Below, one piece after another: positions 1-9,068 of a stretch of DNA of 64,000 nucleotides. The notes under the pieces are model-generated. The model was given only the letters and a program-made list of their open reading frames with translations, was not told the DNA's origin and ran no database searches. The stretch covers positions 248,001 to 312,000 of the forward strand of contig NZ_JBGGTX010000003.1 of NCBI RefSeq assembly GCF_041287255.1. Reading direction: 5' to 3'. The stretch comes from Tamlana flava (lineage in GTDB: Bacteria > Bacteroidota > Bacteroidia > Flavobacteriales > Flavobacteriaceae). The position numbers and the translations under genes are program-made. How positions within the stretch are numbered: the first letter of the stretch is position 1; each line of letters opens with the position of its first letter.

Positions 1-790
1 CCTTTGCCCTAGCTGTTCTAATGTAATCTTGATTAAAAACTTCCAATAAAGAGTTTCGCATAAGTTGAACAACAATAGCTAATGGACGAATACCTAAAAC
101 CATGGTTGGCAATATCAAATTCTTCCATTTTATGTGCATGGCCTCTCCAAAGTCGTCCAACTCATAAAGACTACCTGTCATTTCTAAATTGGTGTATCTA
201 TGCAAAATATACCCGAAAAACCAAGCGAACAGGATAGCACTGAAAAAAGAAGGCACACTCATACCCAATGTACTTAAAACCTGAATGGCCTTATCGAGCC
301 ATTTATCTTTATATAATGCCGAAACAATACCTAGAAAAACACCAGTTAACATGGCAATTGTGATGGCCGAAACGGCCAAAACAAATGTGTTTGGCAAGGT
401 TTCACCCAAAACCTGACTTACTTTTTTACCTTGTTTGGTAAAAGATTCGCGTAAATAAGGGAATTTTAAAACCGTGGTTGTGTTTCCTATTGAAAATAAT
501 TTTACGCCATTATATTTTCCTTCTTTTAAAAAGGTGTAATCTTCTGATTTATTAGAGTGGAATGAAATGGGCAGTAAATCATTTAGATAATAAAAATACT
601 GCTTGGAAATTGGTTTATCAAAACCATATTTTTGTTTTACAATAGCCAATTGCTCACTGTCCTCGTTCTGGCCCATCATCATTTGTGCAGGGTCTCCCGG
701 AAGTACACTAAACAAAAAGAATATAATGGTAACTACCCCAAATAAAGTGAGTAAGGCATAGAAGATCTTATTTAACAGGTAGCTAATCAG
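1..790 (-). CDS. Oligopeptide/dipeptide-type ABC transporter permease (partial, C-terminus outside window)
   Basis: This reads as an inner-membrane permease of the DppB/OppB family, which carries peptides or related solutes with a partner permease and ATPases. The N-terminus has a first membrane segment followed by LPGDPAQMMMGQ, a hallmark of the family. The last visible part carries the cytoplasmic loop with LMRNSLLEVFNQDYIRTARAK, the EAA-like motif that contacts the ATPase. About 263 codons are visible and the frame runs off the window edge. An in-frame TGA lies two codons before a CTG at 790-788 and no ATG, GTG or TTG occurs in the first 20 or so codons, so CTG is the likely start. It overlaps the stop of the upstream gene as CTGA, which suggests translational coupling. 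The substrate cannot be told. Confidence 0.82.
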   Translation of the reverse strand, partial: MISYLLNKIFYALLTLFGVVTIIFFLFSVLPGDPAQMMMGQNEDSEQLAIVKQKYGFDKPISKQYFYYLNDLLPISFHSNKSEDYTFLKEGKYNGVKLFSIGNTTTVLKFPYLRESFTKQGKKVSQVLGETLPNTFVLAVSAITIAMLTGVFLGIVSALYKDKWLDKAIQVLSTLGMSVPSFFSAILFAWFFGYILHRYTNLEMTGSLYELDDFGEAMHIKWKNLILPTMVLGIRPLAIVVQLMRNSLLEVFNQDYIRTARAK

Positions 791-2100
791 TTTTCAGGTT
801 TTAGAATTATTTCAATTATCCCTGTATAAAACGTGTTGTTTTGGTTATTGAAATCTTTTAATTGAATTGAATCCTTTATAACATTGATACTTTCAATTTT
901 TGCAGAATCTAAAGCCTCAACCACTTCTTTAGTGGATGCCTCACCGTCAACAAAATAGGCAATAACCTCACTTGATTTTTTAAATTTGGCTTTTCTTTCA
1001 ACTTTTGGCAGTTTTAAATCTTCAATATCGTTCCAATGTACCTTTTGCATTATTGTGCCATTGTCCAATTCTAAAATTCCAGGGTTTGAACGCACTACTG
1101 TTTTTATTGCTTTTTCGTCACATAAATACCAAGCAAAATCTAGTCCGTAAGTTTTATTGATGTTTTGTTTTGCAGTTTCACCAGATGCAGTCAATCCGAT
1201 AATAAAATATCCATTTTCAATAGCTTTATCTTGCAAAGCTTTCAATTTTGAAGCTCCATCTTGCTCAATCTTTTCCAAACTGTAAGACACCACCACAATT
1301 AAATTTTCTTGGTTTAAAAAGTATTCGGTCAAGTTTTCTTCTTCACTTTCTATGGAGAAATCTACAACAGGTGGTTGGTAACCTTCTTCAATCACTTTGG
1401 TTTCCACACCAACAAAGTCGCCGTCAACTGAAGGATAAGACCCATTGGTTGTGATTAGTTTTTCCTCACCATTAATATTGAATTTCCATGAATATTCAAT
1501 TATGGGCTTTGGGGCATCTTCTGGAATAGACATGCCTTCGGTAATATTGTTTCCAATTTTATATGCACGAAAATCAATAAGCGGTAAATGCATTAAAACA
1601 TGATAGGCAAACCACAAACTAAGGATAAAGCTGAGTAATGCAAAAACAGTGGTTTGCAACTTACCAAATACGGGCTTGATGTGCTTTTTCCCAAAAAACA
1701 AAATAAGCACAAGCACCAGTAAAACAACATCTTTGGTGAAGCTTTCCCACGGGGTCAACTTTAAGGCATCACCAAAACAGCCGCAATCCCTGACCTTATC
1801 AAAATAGGCCGAATAAAAGGTTAAAAACGTGAAGAACACAATCATGGCCAAAAGACTCCAAACCGTGAACTTAGGCTTGTAGCCAATAATCAAAAATACA
1901 CCAAGCACAACCTCAAAAACCACAACAAAAACAGAGATAATTAAGGCATAGGGCTCAAAAAACGGCATGTTTAAAACATCAGCACTGAAGTATTCCTGTA
2001 ACTTATACGAAAACCCAAGTGGATCGTTAAGCTTTATAAAGCCTGAAATGATGAAAAGGATACCAACTAATATTCTTGAAATGCTAACGAGTATTTTCAT
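787..2100 (-). CDS. DoxX/MauE-like membrane protein with C-terminal thioredoxin-like region (BT_3928-type)
   Basis: A 437-residue protein with an N-terminal DoxX/MauE-like four- to five-helix membrane region (roughly residues 1-168) and a long C-terminal extracytoplasmic region. The motif RDCGCFGD (Cys106, Cys108) sits at the end of the third membrane segment and is typical of MauE-like proteins linked to thiol or quinone redox chemistry. The C-terminal half looks thioredoxin-fold-like (a segment around LIVVVSYSLEK and later FAWYLCDE) but has no CxxC pair. It follows a DUF1599 gene with a 4-bp overlap and overlaps the permease downstream, so the three are probably co-transcribed. The family is common in Bacteroidota but its exact role is unknown; a redox role is an inference from the family. 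Confidence 0.75.
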   Translation of the reverse strand: MKILVSISRILVGILFIISGFIKLNDPLGFSYKLQEYFSADVLNMPFFEPYALIISVFVVVFEVVLGVFLIIGYKPKFTVWSLLAMIVFFTFLTFYSAYFDKVRDCGCFGDALKLTPWESFTKDVVLLVLVLILFFGKKHIKPVFGKLQTTVFALLSFILSLWFAYHVLMHLPLIDFRAYKIGNNITEGMSIPEDAPKPIIEYSWKFNINGEEKLITTNGSYPSVDGDFVGVETKVIEEGYQPPVVDFSIESEEENLTEYFLNQENLIVVVSYSLEKIEQDGASKLKALQDKAIENGYFIIGLTASGETAKQNINKTYGLDFAWYLCDEKAIKTVVRSNPGILELDNGTIMQKVHWNDIEDLKLPKVERKAKFKKSSEVIAYFVDGEASTKEVVEALDSAKIESINVIKDSIQLKDFNNQNNTFYTGIIEIILKPEN

Positions 2101-2645
2101 TTTTCTTGTTCATTTAAATGTATCATCGCAAAAACAGCATAATTAATCATATCTTGGTAATTGGCATCAATACCTTCGCTAACCAAAGTTTTTCCTCGGT
2201 TATTTTCAATTTGTTTCACACGTAATAACTTCTGCAAAATCAAATCGGTTAAACTGCTCACCCGCATATCGCGCCATGCCTCACCATAATCATGATTTTT
2301 ATCTTCCATTAATTTTTTGGTCAAGGCCACTTTTTCTTCGTATAATTTTGTAGCTTCTTCAGTAGTCATATCTGGTTGTTCAACAACACCTTTTTCCAAT
2401 TGAATAAGTGCCATGATGCAATAATTTATAATGCCAATAAACTCGCTAGTTTCGCCTTCATCCACCTTTCGCACTGAATTTTTCTGAAGGCTTCTAATAC
2501 GCTGAGCTTTAATAAAAATTTGGTCGGTTAAAGATGGCAATCTTAAAATTCGCCAAGCGCTACCGTAATCACTCATTTTTTTTATAAATAAACTTTTGCA
2601 GGTATCAATTACGGCATCGTATTGTTTTGAAGTATCTTGCATCAA
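2097..2645 (-). CDS. DUF1599 domain-containing protein (two repeats)
   Basis: A 182-residue soluble protein made of two copies of the DUF1599 unit. The first copy contains KKMSDYGSAWRILRLPSLTDQIFIKAQRI (here only named: SDYGSAWR, then SLTDQI) and the second repeats the pattern as HDYGEAWRDMR and SLTDLI. Both copies end in a helix ending at NYCIMAL or NYAVFAM. No catalytic residue is obvious beyond the conserved Asp/Tyr/Trp positions. The function of the family is not established to my knowledge. It is first in an apparent operon with the DoxX/MauE-like gene and the permease and is divergent from folP, with 100 bp between the two starts. Confidence 0.8.
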   Translation of the reverse strand: MMQDTSKQYDAVIDTCKSLFIKKMSDYGSAWRILRLPSLTDQIFIKAQRIRSLQKNSVRKVDEGETSEFIGIINYCIMALIQLEKGVVEQPDMTTEEATKLYEEKVALTKKLMEDKNHDYGEAWRDMRVSSLTDLILQKLLRVKQIENNRGKTLVSEGIDANYQDMINYAVFAMIHLNEQEK

Positions 2646-2745
2646 TAATTTGAATTTTGCGTAAATTTCGCATAAATAATCAGAAAGTTCAAAGTTTGAG
2701 GTTTAAAGTTTTAACATTTAACAAACAATTAGAATTATCCAATAA

Positions 2746-3570
2746 ATGACCATTAACTGCAAAGGAAAACTCATCGATTTGTCTACGCCGAAAGTGATGG
2801 GGATTTTAAATATTACCCCCGATTCGTTCTACGATGGCGGCATGCATAAAAATGAAAAAGCGATTTTGAATCACGTGGAAAGCATGTTATTCGAAGGCAC
2901 AACCTTTATTGATGTTGGGGCCTACAGTTCGCGACCTAATGCCGAACATGTAAGCGAAACCGAAGAGCTAAAACGCATTGTACCTATTGTTAATTTCATT
3001 TTGAAGGAATTTCCAGAAACTCTCCTCTCCATTGACACCTTTAGAAGTAAAGTGGCCAAACAATGCATTGAAGCAGGGGCAGCATTAATTAACGATATTT
3101 CAGCAGGTAAAATGGATGAGCATATGCTTCCCACGATAGCTGATTTGCGCGTGCTATATATTATGATGCACATGCGCGGAACACCACAAACCATGCAGCA
3201 ACAAACTGATTATGATAATTTGGCAAAGGACATCCTTTTTTATTTTTCTGAACGAATTGCCGCTGCCAAAGCTTTGGGCATTGTTGATGTTATTGTTGAC
3301 CCCGGTTTTGGGTTCGCTAAAACCAGGAAACAAAATTTTGAGCTTTTAAATAAGTTGGAACTTTTTAATATAATTGAAAAACCTCTACTAGTTGGCATTT
3401 CAAGAAAATCGATGATTTATAAAACCTTACAAACCTCAGCAAACGAAGCCCTAAATGGCACTTCTGTTTTAAACACCATAGCCTTACAAAAAGGGGCTTC
3501 CATATTGCGCGTGCACGATGTAAAGGAAGCTGTTGAATGTATAAAACTTGTGGAATCGTTGAGTTGTTAG
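2746..3570 (+). CDS. folP: Dihydropteroate synthase
   Basis: The enzyme joins 6-hydroxymethyl-dihydropterin pyrophosphate to p-aminobenzoate to make dihydropteroate in folate synthesis. At 274 residues it has the usual length, and the family motifs appear in order: MGILNITPDSFYDGG (residues 18-32), DVGAYSSRPNA for the pABA loop, SIDTFRSKVA, NDISAGK, MHMRGTPQTMQ, DPGFGFAK and GISRKSM. The pABA loop reads GAYSSRP rather than the enterobacterial GGESTRP, which I believe is usual in Bacteroidota. It is followed at once by a lipoprotein gene and then cdaA, so the three plus DUF3667 probably form one transcript. Confidence 0.96.
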   Translation: MTINCKGKLIDLSTPKVMGILNITPDSFYDGGMHKNEKAILNHVESMLFEGTTFIDVGAYSSRPNAEHVSETEELKRIVPIVNFILKEFPETLLSIDTFRSKVAKQCIEAGAALINDISAGKMDEHMLPTIADLRVLYIMMHMRGTPQTMQQQTDYDNLAKDILFYFSERIAAAKALGIVDVIVDPGFGFAKTRKQNFELLNKLELFNIIEKPLLVGISRKSMIYKTLQTSANEALNGTSVLNTIALQKGASILRVHDVKEAVECIKLVESLSC

Positions 3571-3581
3571 CCGATAAGCCT

Positions 3582-4247
3582 ATGAAGCGTACTATTTTAT
3601 TAATAATCCTTTGTTTAGCCTTATCCTGTGGCAAGGAAAAATCCATTCAATTACCGGAAATAGACCATTCTGAAATCATTGAAATTCACGACGTTTCTGC
3701 AGCCTATTTGTTTTATGATAAAACCCAAAAAGACAGTATGGAGCTAAACCAAAAAAACCTAATCAGCACCACTAATTGGTTGGTGAATGTTGATAAACGC
3801 TTAACGCTAAAACAGGTTATTCCACACATTAAGTTTTTACAGGAAAAAAAAGCAAACTCAAGCCACAAAAACGAAAACGCCAAAAACTATTTTACCTGCC
3901 ATGATTTAAGCAGGAATAATTTAGGATTTATTGAGTTTACGGATGTAGTTTATGAAAACGAAATGACAAATTATTCAATTGATATTGAAAAATTGACAAC
4001 TTTTATAAGAGTTGAAAATTTAAAAACTATCAAAATTCAAAGTAGTGATATGGAGGATATTTTAACAAATTCCAATAAATTGGATAATTCTTTTAAAAAG
4101 TATCTGGTTAACAGATTTGATAATAGAATTATAGTTCTAGTATTTGATAAGAATATTTATTTTCAAGATTACATCACTATAAAATCTAGACTCAAAGAAT
4201 TAAATTCAGAAAATATAACCATATCAAAAACCGAATTCATTTATTAA
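3582..4247 (+). CDS. Hypothetical lipoprotein
   Basis: I chose the ATG at 3582 because it starts a clean lipoprotein signal peptide (MKRTILLIILCLALSC) with lipobox LALSC and the acylated Cys at residue 16; the longer frame from 3537 overlaps folP and adds non-signal sequence. The mature part, about 205 residues, is mostly charged and soluble. The last 45 residues (IIVLVFDKNIYFQDYITIK and so on) faintly recall the periplasmic fold of ExbD/TolR proteins, but this is only a resemblance and no membrane anchor of that kind is present. It lies 11 bp after folP and 29 bp before cdaA. Function unknown. Confidence 0.75.
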   Translation: MKRTILLIILCLALSCGKEKSIQLPEIDHSEIIEIHDVSAAYLFYDKTQKDSMELNQKNLISTTNWLVNVDKRLTLKQVIPHIKFLQEKKANSSHKNENAKNYFTCHDLSRNNLGFIEFTDVVYENEMTNYSIDIEKLTTFIRVENLKTIKIQSSDMEDILTNSNKLDNSFKKYLVNRFDNRIIVLVFDKNIYFQDYITIKSRLKELNSENITISKTEFIY

Positions 4248-4276
4248 CCCATTTTTACTAAATTTACCAAAACCCA

Positions 4277-5068
4277 TTGCCCTTGGAAATCTTTAAAGAC
4301 ATTCTTGATCTTTCCGTAGTTGATATCATCGATGTCATTCTTGTAGCACTCCTTCTCTATTACATTTACAAACTTGTAAAAGGTACCGTAGCCATTAATA
4401 TTTTTATTGGCATCATCATTATTTACTTGGTTTGGAAGCTTACTGAGTTTTTAAATATGGAGCTGCTCACGGGCATTTTTGGAGGTTTTATGAAGGTTGG
4501 TATTATTGCGCTGATTGTGGTTTTTCAGCCCGAAATCAGGAAGTTTTTACTCATGGTGGGCTCCACAAATTTTAATAGACGACGCAAATTCCTAAAACAA
4601 TTTAAGTTTTTAAAAACTGAAGGCGCCAACGAAACCGATGTTGATGCCATTATTTCGGCATGCAATAAAATGGCCATGTCTAAAACTGGTGCGCTGATTG
4701 TTTTTGAACGGAATAATAATTTAGATTTCCTTTCAGAATCGGGTGATGAAATGAATATTAAAGTCACTCAACCCATTATTGAAAGCATCTTTTTTAAAAA
4801 TAGTCCACTTCATGATGGCGCAATAATAATAAGCAACAATATTGTAAAGGCCACTCGCGTAATCCTTCCTGTTAATAATGAAAAAACCATTCCGCAACGT
4901 TTTGGTTTAAGGCATAGGGCCGCCATCGGGGTAACCGAAAAAACAGATGCACTGGCATTAGTGGTAAGTGAAGAAACAGGCCATATTTCCTATTTTAAGG
5001 ATGGTGAATTTGTTATGTTTGAGGATACGTCTGAACTCAGCTCATTAATAAAAACTGATTTAACCTGA
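4277..5068 (+). CDS. cdaA: Diadenylate cyclase CdaA (c-di-AMP synthase)
   Basis: A membrane-bound enzyme that makes cyclic di-AMP from two ATP, a second messenger for potassium, osmotic and cell-wall control. Three membrane segments fill about residues 15-85, followed by the DAC domain. The catalytic DGA motif is at residues 180-182 (SPLHDGAIII) and the RHR motif at 212-214 (LRHRAAIG); both are intact. No ATG fits the N-terminus, so translation starts at a TTG, either 4277 or two codons later at 4283. The gene ends TGATG, overlapping the next start by one base. The order folP, lipoprotein, cdaA looks like a flavobacterial arrangement. Confidence 0.94.
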   Translation: MPLEIFKDILDLSVVDIIDVILVALLLYYIYKLVKGTVAINIFIGIIIIYLVWKLTEFLNMELLTGIFGGFMKVGIIALIVVFQPEIRKFLLMVGSTNFNRRRKFLKQFKFLKTEGANETDVDAIISACNKMAMSKTGALIVFERNNNLDFLSESGDEMNIKVTQPIIESIFFKNSPLHDGAIIISNNIVKATRVILPVNNEKTIPQRFGLRHRAAIGVTEKTDALALVVSEETGHISYFKDGEFVMFEDTSELSSLIKTDLT

Positions 5069-5859
5069 TGACTTGTAAAAATTGCAATACGCCAATTTTA
5101 GTCGAACAAAATTACTGTCCGGAGTGCGGTGCAAAAGTCATCAGGAACCGATTGACGCTTAAAAATCTGTTTCAACATTTTACCGAAACCTTTTTTAATT
5201 ATGATAATAAGCTTCTTCAAACGTTTATAAACCTATTCAAAAAGCCTGAAGACGTTATTGGAAGTTATATTGAAGGTGTTAGAAAAAAATACGCCAACCC
5301 CATTAGTTATTTTGGCATAGCCATCACAGTCTCGGGGCTATATCTTTTAATCGCCAATAAGTTCTTTCCGGAAGTTATGGATTACACAATATTTACATCA
5401 CCTGGGCAAGAAGAATTTCAAAGGAGAAATGTTAGCTTCGTACAAGAGTATCAGTCCCTTTTTATGATGCTCTATGTACCAATTTATGCCATTATGGCCA
5501 GGATTTCTTTTATAGGCTATAATAAATTTAACTATACCGAATTGGTGGTTGTTTTTTTATATATACAAGGGCAAATGTCCATTGTATCTGGTATTTTGGG
5601 TATTCTAGCCGCGGCCATACGAATTAATCAAGGGATTTTTGGTTTGTGCGCCATTCCTGTAATGATTTTATATTCAGCTTATTCCCTAAAGCGCTTATAC
5701 AACCTCAACTTTACAAATATTGTTTTAAGAACTATTTTGTTTTTTGTGATACTATTAATTGCATTGATGATTTATTCAATTTTCTTGGCAATCTTTATGT
5801 TTTTAAACGGCGATCTACAAACAGCAATTGAAGCCAAAAAAGCAGCAACGGGAAAGTGA
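5068..5859 (+). CDS. DUF3667 domain-containing membrane protein
   Basis: A 263-residue protein that begins with a small zinc ribbon (Cys3, Cys6, Cys17, Cys20; CxxC then CPEC) followed by a conserved stretch TLKNLFQHFTETFFNYDNK and about five membrane segments between residues 75 and 250. This layout is that of DUF3667 proteins of Bacteroidota, whose function is unknown. The start overlaps the stop of cdaA by one base, so translation is probably coupled. The gene converges with the ABC exporter with only 4 bp between stops. Confidence 0.84.
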   Translation: MTCKNCNTPILVEQNYCPECGAKVIRNRLTLKNLFQHFTETFFNYDNKLLQTFINLFKKPEDVIGSYIEGVRKKYANPISYFGIAITVSGLYLLIANKFFPEVMDYTIFTSPGQEEFQRRNVSFVQEYQSLFMMLYVPIYAIMARISFIGYNKFNYTELVVVFLYIQGQMSIVSGILGILAAAIRINQGIFGLCAIPVMILYSAYSLKRLYNLNFTNIVLRTILFFVILLIALMIYSIFLAIFMFLNGDLQTAIEAKKAATGK

Positions 5860-5863
5860 TATA

Positions 5864-7633
5864 CTAAACTTCTTGTTCCTTTAAAAACTGCACCTCATAC
5901 AGATTTTTGTAATACCCATTTTCATTTTTAAGAAGTTGGGTATGTGTGCCCTGCTCTACAATTTTACCGGCATCCATTACGATAATATTATCGGCTTTTT
6001 TTACAGTAGCCAATCGGTGAGCAATGACGATTGAAGTTCTTCCTTTGGTAATCTTATCGGTAGCATTTTGAATAAGTTGTTCGGAATACGAATCAACAGA
6101 AGAGGTTGCTTCGTCCAAAACCAGGATACTCGGATTGGTCACATATGCTCTTAAGAATGAAATAAGTTGGCGCTGACCCGAAGACAACATGGCACCACGT
6201 TCTTTTACATTATACTGGTAGCCATTTGGCAACGACATGATAAATTCATGTATACCAATATCCTTGGCAGCTTGGCAAACCTGTTCTTCTGTAATTTCAG
6301 GGTTATCTAACGTAATGTTATTCATTATGGTATCAGCAAATAAAAACACATCTTGAAGCACCACGGCAATTTGTGTTCTTAATGAAGATAAGGTCACATC
6401 CCTAATATCAATCCCATCAATGGAAATAGCACCATCTTTAATTTCATAAAACCGATTCAGCAAATTAATAATGGTCGATTTTCCTGCACCTGTAGCACCA
6501 ACAATAGCCACAGTATCGCCCACATCGACATCAAAAGAAATGCCTTTTAAAACAGGTTCATCTTCCACATAATTAAAAAAGACTTTATCAAATTTAATTT
6601 GTCCTTTAAAAGATTCGGCCACATGTGTACCGTTATCATCAATTTGTGAGGTGGTATCCAATATTTTAAAAACCCTGGTTGCAGCAACCATCCCCATTTG
6701 TAACGTATTGAATTTATCTGCAATTTGGCGTAAAGGTCTGAACAACATCGGAATAAACATTATGAACGCCACTAAATCACCTTGAGTAACCTCGGCGCCT
6801 TCAAAAACGACATTTAACCCACCGTACCAAGCCACTAAACCAACTGTAACAGACGATGCCAAATCTGCTATTGGAAAAAAAATGGAGTTATACCAAACGG
6901 TTTTTAACCAAGCTTTTTTATGGCGTTCGTTAATTGCCTTAAACTTTTCATATTCCACATCTTCGCGTGTAAACAACTGCAAAATTTTCATACCCGTTAG
7001 ACGTTCTTGCACGAAGGAATTCAAATTCGACACCTCGTTTCTCACTTCCTCAAAAGCCTTTTTCATGTACTTTTGAAATAATCGTGTGGCGTAAAGCAAA
7101 ATGGGAAGCATGGCAAAAACGATAAGCGAAAGTTTTACATTTATGTAAACCATTACGCCGAAAACAACGGCCATAGTAAGCAAATCGCGCACAATCATAA
7201 ACAAACCTTCACCAAAAATATCGGCAATACGTTCCATATCGGTTACTGAACGGGTTATGAGCACCCCAACGGAAGAATTATCGTAATATTTCATTTTGAA
7301 TTTCAGTAAATGATCGAATAGTTTTACGCGCACATCCATGACCAAATTCTGCCCCAACCAAGCCGCATAGTAAATGAACAACAACTGAAAAACCGTTTGC
7401 AAAACCAAAACCACCAACATTAAAACAACATAAAACAAAAAGTGCTTTTCAGCTTTATTAGTAATGCTGTCGTCTATGGCATCTTTAGTGATGTAAGGCG
7501 TTGCCGTACTAAAAATAGCAAGCAAAATAACCAAAATCACAAGCCCAATAAAAATACCTTTGTATGGTTTTATATATTGAAAAAGCCTTTTAAAAAGCTT
7601 AAAGTCGAAAATATTTTCTTTTGGTTTACTCAT
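5864..7633 (-). CDS. ABC exporter, fused permease and ATPase (MsbA/MdlB-like)
   Basis: A half-transporter of 589 residues that would dimerise in the inner membrane. Six membrane helices fill roughly residues 25-310, followed by a nucleotide-binding domain with Walker A GATGAGKST (379-387), the Q-loop near VVLQDVF (425-430), signature LSSGQ (483-487, with Ser in place of the second Gly of LSGGQ), Walker B ILVLDEATSSVD (503-514) and an H-loop in IAHRLAT. Lipid, peptide or drug export are all possible; sequence alone does not settle the substrate. It follows truA with no gap, so the two genes are co-transcribed. Confidence 0.9.
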   Translation of the reverse strand: MSKPKENIFDFKLFKRLFQYIKPYKGIFIGLVILVILLAIFSTATPYITKDAIDDSITNKAEKHFLFYVVLMLVVLVLQTVFQLLFIYYAAWLGQNLVMDVRVKLFDHLLKFKMKYYDNSSVGVLITRSVTDMERIADIFGEGLFMIVRDLLTMAVVFGVMVYINVKLSLIVFAMLPILLYATRLFQKYMKKAFEEVRNEVSNLNSFVQERLTGMKILQLFTREDVEYEKFKAINERHKKAWLKTVWYNSIFFPIADLASSVTVGLVAWYGGLNVVFEGAEVTQGDLVAFIMFIPMLFRPLRQIADKFNTLQMGMVAATRVFKILDTTSQIDDNGTHVAESFKGQIKFDKVFFNYVEDEPVLKGISFDVDVGDTVAIVGATGAGKSTIINLLNRFYEIKDGAISIDGIDIRDVTLSSLRTQIAVVLQDVFLFADTIMNNITLDNPEITEEQVCQAAKDIGIHEFIMSLPNGYQYNVKERGAMLSSGQRQLISFLRAYVTNPSILVLDEATSSVDSYSEQLIQNATDKITKGRTSIVIAHRLATVKKADNIIVMDAGKIVEQGTHTQLLKNENGYYKNLYEVQFLKEQEV

Positions 7634-8377
7634 TTATAATTTAATATGTTCTGGATATTCAATTCCGGTTAAATACAACCCATGCGCAGGCACAGAAAAC
7701 CCTGCCTCGCTTCTTTTTTTAGATTGAATTATAGTATGCAAATCATCCACTCTTAGCTTACCCAAACCAATTTCAACCATAGTGCCAACAATGGCGCGTA
7801 CCATATTCCTTAAGAATCGGTTGGCTTTAATAACAAAATGAAGCTCATCATCCTGAAAAAACCATTCGGCTTTCATAATATCACAATAATAAGTTTTTAC
7901 ATCGGTGTTACTTTTAGAAAAGCATTGAAAATCGTTATACCCAAATAAAATTTTTGCAGCAGCATTCATTTTTTCAACATCCAAAGGCTGTTTTACGTAA
8001 TAGATATTGTCAAATTCAAATACATTCTTTTGCAGTGTTATGCGATACAAATATGTTCTGCTTAAGGCATCAAAACGGGCATGGGCATCATGTTTTACCT
8101 TAAAAACAGAATGGATAGCCAAATCTATTGGTAAAAACGAATTCAGTTTATACGCTAAATTATCAGCATCAAAATCTACTTCGGTATCAAAATGAGCAAA
8201 CATTTGTTTGGCATGCACCCCGGCATCGGTACGTCCTGCTCCTACAATGTCTATGTGTTCACCCAATAAAGTTGATAAACTCTTTTCAATAACCTCTTGC
8301 AGCGAAATGGCATTGGGCTGGTTTTGCCAGCCATGGTATGCTTTACCATTGTATGAAAGTTCTAAAAAATACCTCAA
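7634..8377 (-). CDS. truA: tRNA pseudouridine(38-40) synthase
   Basis: The enzyme converts uridines 38-40 in the anticodon stem-loop of many tRNAs to pseudouridine. The 247-residue length is normal. The catalytic Asp51 lies in GAGRTDAGVHA, and the later motifs FLRNMVRAIVGTMVEIG and the C-terminal GLYLTGIEYP are present. A -7-like box TATCTTTG on the minus strand at 8411-8404 may drive it, although no TTG lies at the right distance upstream. The ABC exporter gene follows directly. Confidence 0.95.
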   Translation of the reverse strand: MRYFLELSYNGKAYHGWQNQPNAISLQEVIEKSLSTLLGEHIDIVGAGRTDAGVHAKQMFAHFDTEVDFDADNLAYKLNSFLPIDLAIHSVFKVKHDAHARFDALSRTYLYRITLQKNVFEFDNIYYVKQPLDVEKMNAAAKILFGYNDFQCFSKSNTDVKTYYCDIMKAEWFFQDDELHFVIKANRFLRNMVRAIVGTMVEIGLGKLRVDDLHTIIQSKKRSEAGFSVPAHGLYLTGIEYPEHIKL

Positions 8378-8387
8378 GGTGTTTTAA

Positions 8388-8411
8388 TACTTTTGCAAAG
8401 ACACAAAGATA
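8388..8411. promoter_or_regulatory. Candidate divergent -7 boxes between truA and the phosphoesterase gene
   Basis: The 92-bp divergent gap contains one TANNTTTG box on each strand: TACTTTTG on the plus strand at 8388-8395, facing the phosphoesterase gene, and TATCTTTG on the minus strand at 8411-8404, facing truA. Neither has a TTG at 17-23 bp upstream, so only the -7 parts match the Bacteroidota consensus. Confidence 0.3.
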
Positions 8412-8469
8412 ATATATTGACCGAAGCTGAAAGACCGAAGTTAAAAGTTTTAAGAATAGTTTAATTATA

Positions 8470-8967
8470 ATGAAAAAAATCCTGTTACTTTCTGATACCC
8501 ACGGATATATTGACACCGACATTTTAAAGTACGTAAAGCAAGCTGATGAAGTTTGGCATGCAGGCGATATTGGTGATTTGCAAGTAACTGATGCCATTAA
8601 AAAACTAAAACCATTAAGAGCTGTTTATGGCAATATTGACAATGCTAAAATTAGAGTTGAATTCCCTGAAAACAACCGTTTTTTTTGTGAAGATGTTGAC
8701 GTTTGGATAACACATATTGGTGGTTACCCACCAAAATACAATGGTCGAGTTTTTAAAGCCATTAAAGAAAATCCGCCGCGATTGTTTATCTGCGGTCATT
8801 CGCACATTTTAAAGGTCATGCCCGATAAAAATCTAAACCTTATCCATATGAATCCTGGAGCTGTTGGCAAACATGGGTTTCATAAAGTACGTACCATGCT
8901 TAGATTCACTATTGATGGGCAAAAAATAGATAATTTGGAAGTCATTGAGTTTGATAAAAGATATTAA
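8470..8967 (+). CDS. Metallophosphoesterase, YfcE/MJ0936 family
   Basis: A compact 165-residue calcineurin-like phosphoesterase. The metal ligands are visible in order: SDTHG (Asp9, His11), HAGDIGD, GNIDN (GNHD-type block with Ile for His) and later THIGG and CGHSH near the C-terminus. Relatives such as YfcE hydrolyse phosphodiesters in vitro, but the physiological substrate is generally unknown. The gene stands alone, divergent from truA and closed by a strong hairpin terminator. Confidence 0.9.
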   Translation: MKKILLLSDTHGYIDTDILKYVKQADEVWHAGDIGDLQVTDAIKKLKPLRAVYGNIDNAKIRVEFPENNRFFCEDVDVWITHIGGYPPKYNGRVFKAIKENPPRLFICGHSHILKVMPDKNLNLIHMNPGAVGKHGFHKVRTMLRFTIDGQKIDNLEVIEFDKRY

Positions 8968-9010
8968 GAAATATAACTTTTAGTTCTGGCATGTTCTGGC
9001 ATAATAAATA

Positions 9011-9041
9011 AAAAACCCAAAGCTTTCACTTTGGGTTTTTT
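9011..9041. terminator. Bidirectional hairpin terminator
   Basis: CCCAAAG at 9016-9022 pairs with CTTTGGG at 9029-9035 around the 6-nt loop CTTTCA. The stem is flanked by an A-run on the left and a T-run on the right, so it can end transcription from the phosphoesterase gene and from the DUF4293 gene that faces it. Confidence 0.85.
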
Positions 9042-9068
9042 CGCACTAATACTACTAAGATGTTAGGT

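Noticed and set aside
8987..9010. Possible sigma-54 site (double TTCTGGCAT)
   Set aside because: GG and GC are 9 bp apart instead of 10, and the place is at a gene end before a terminator.
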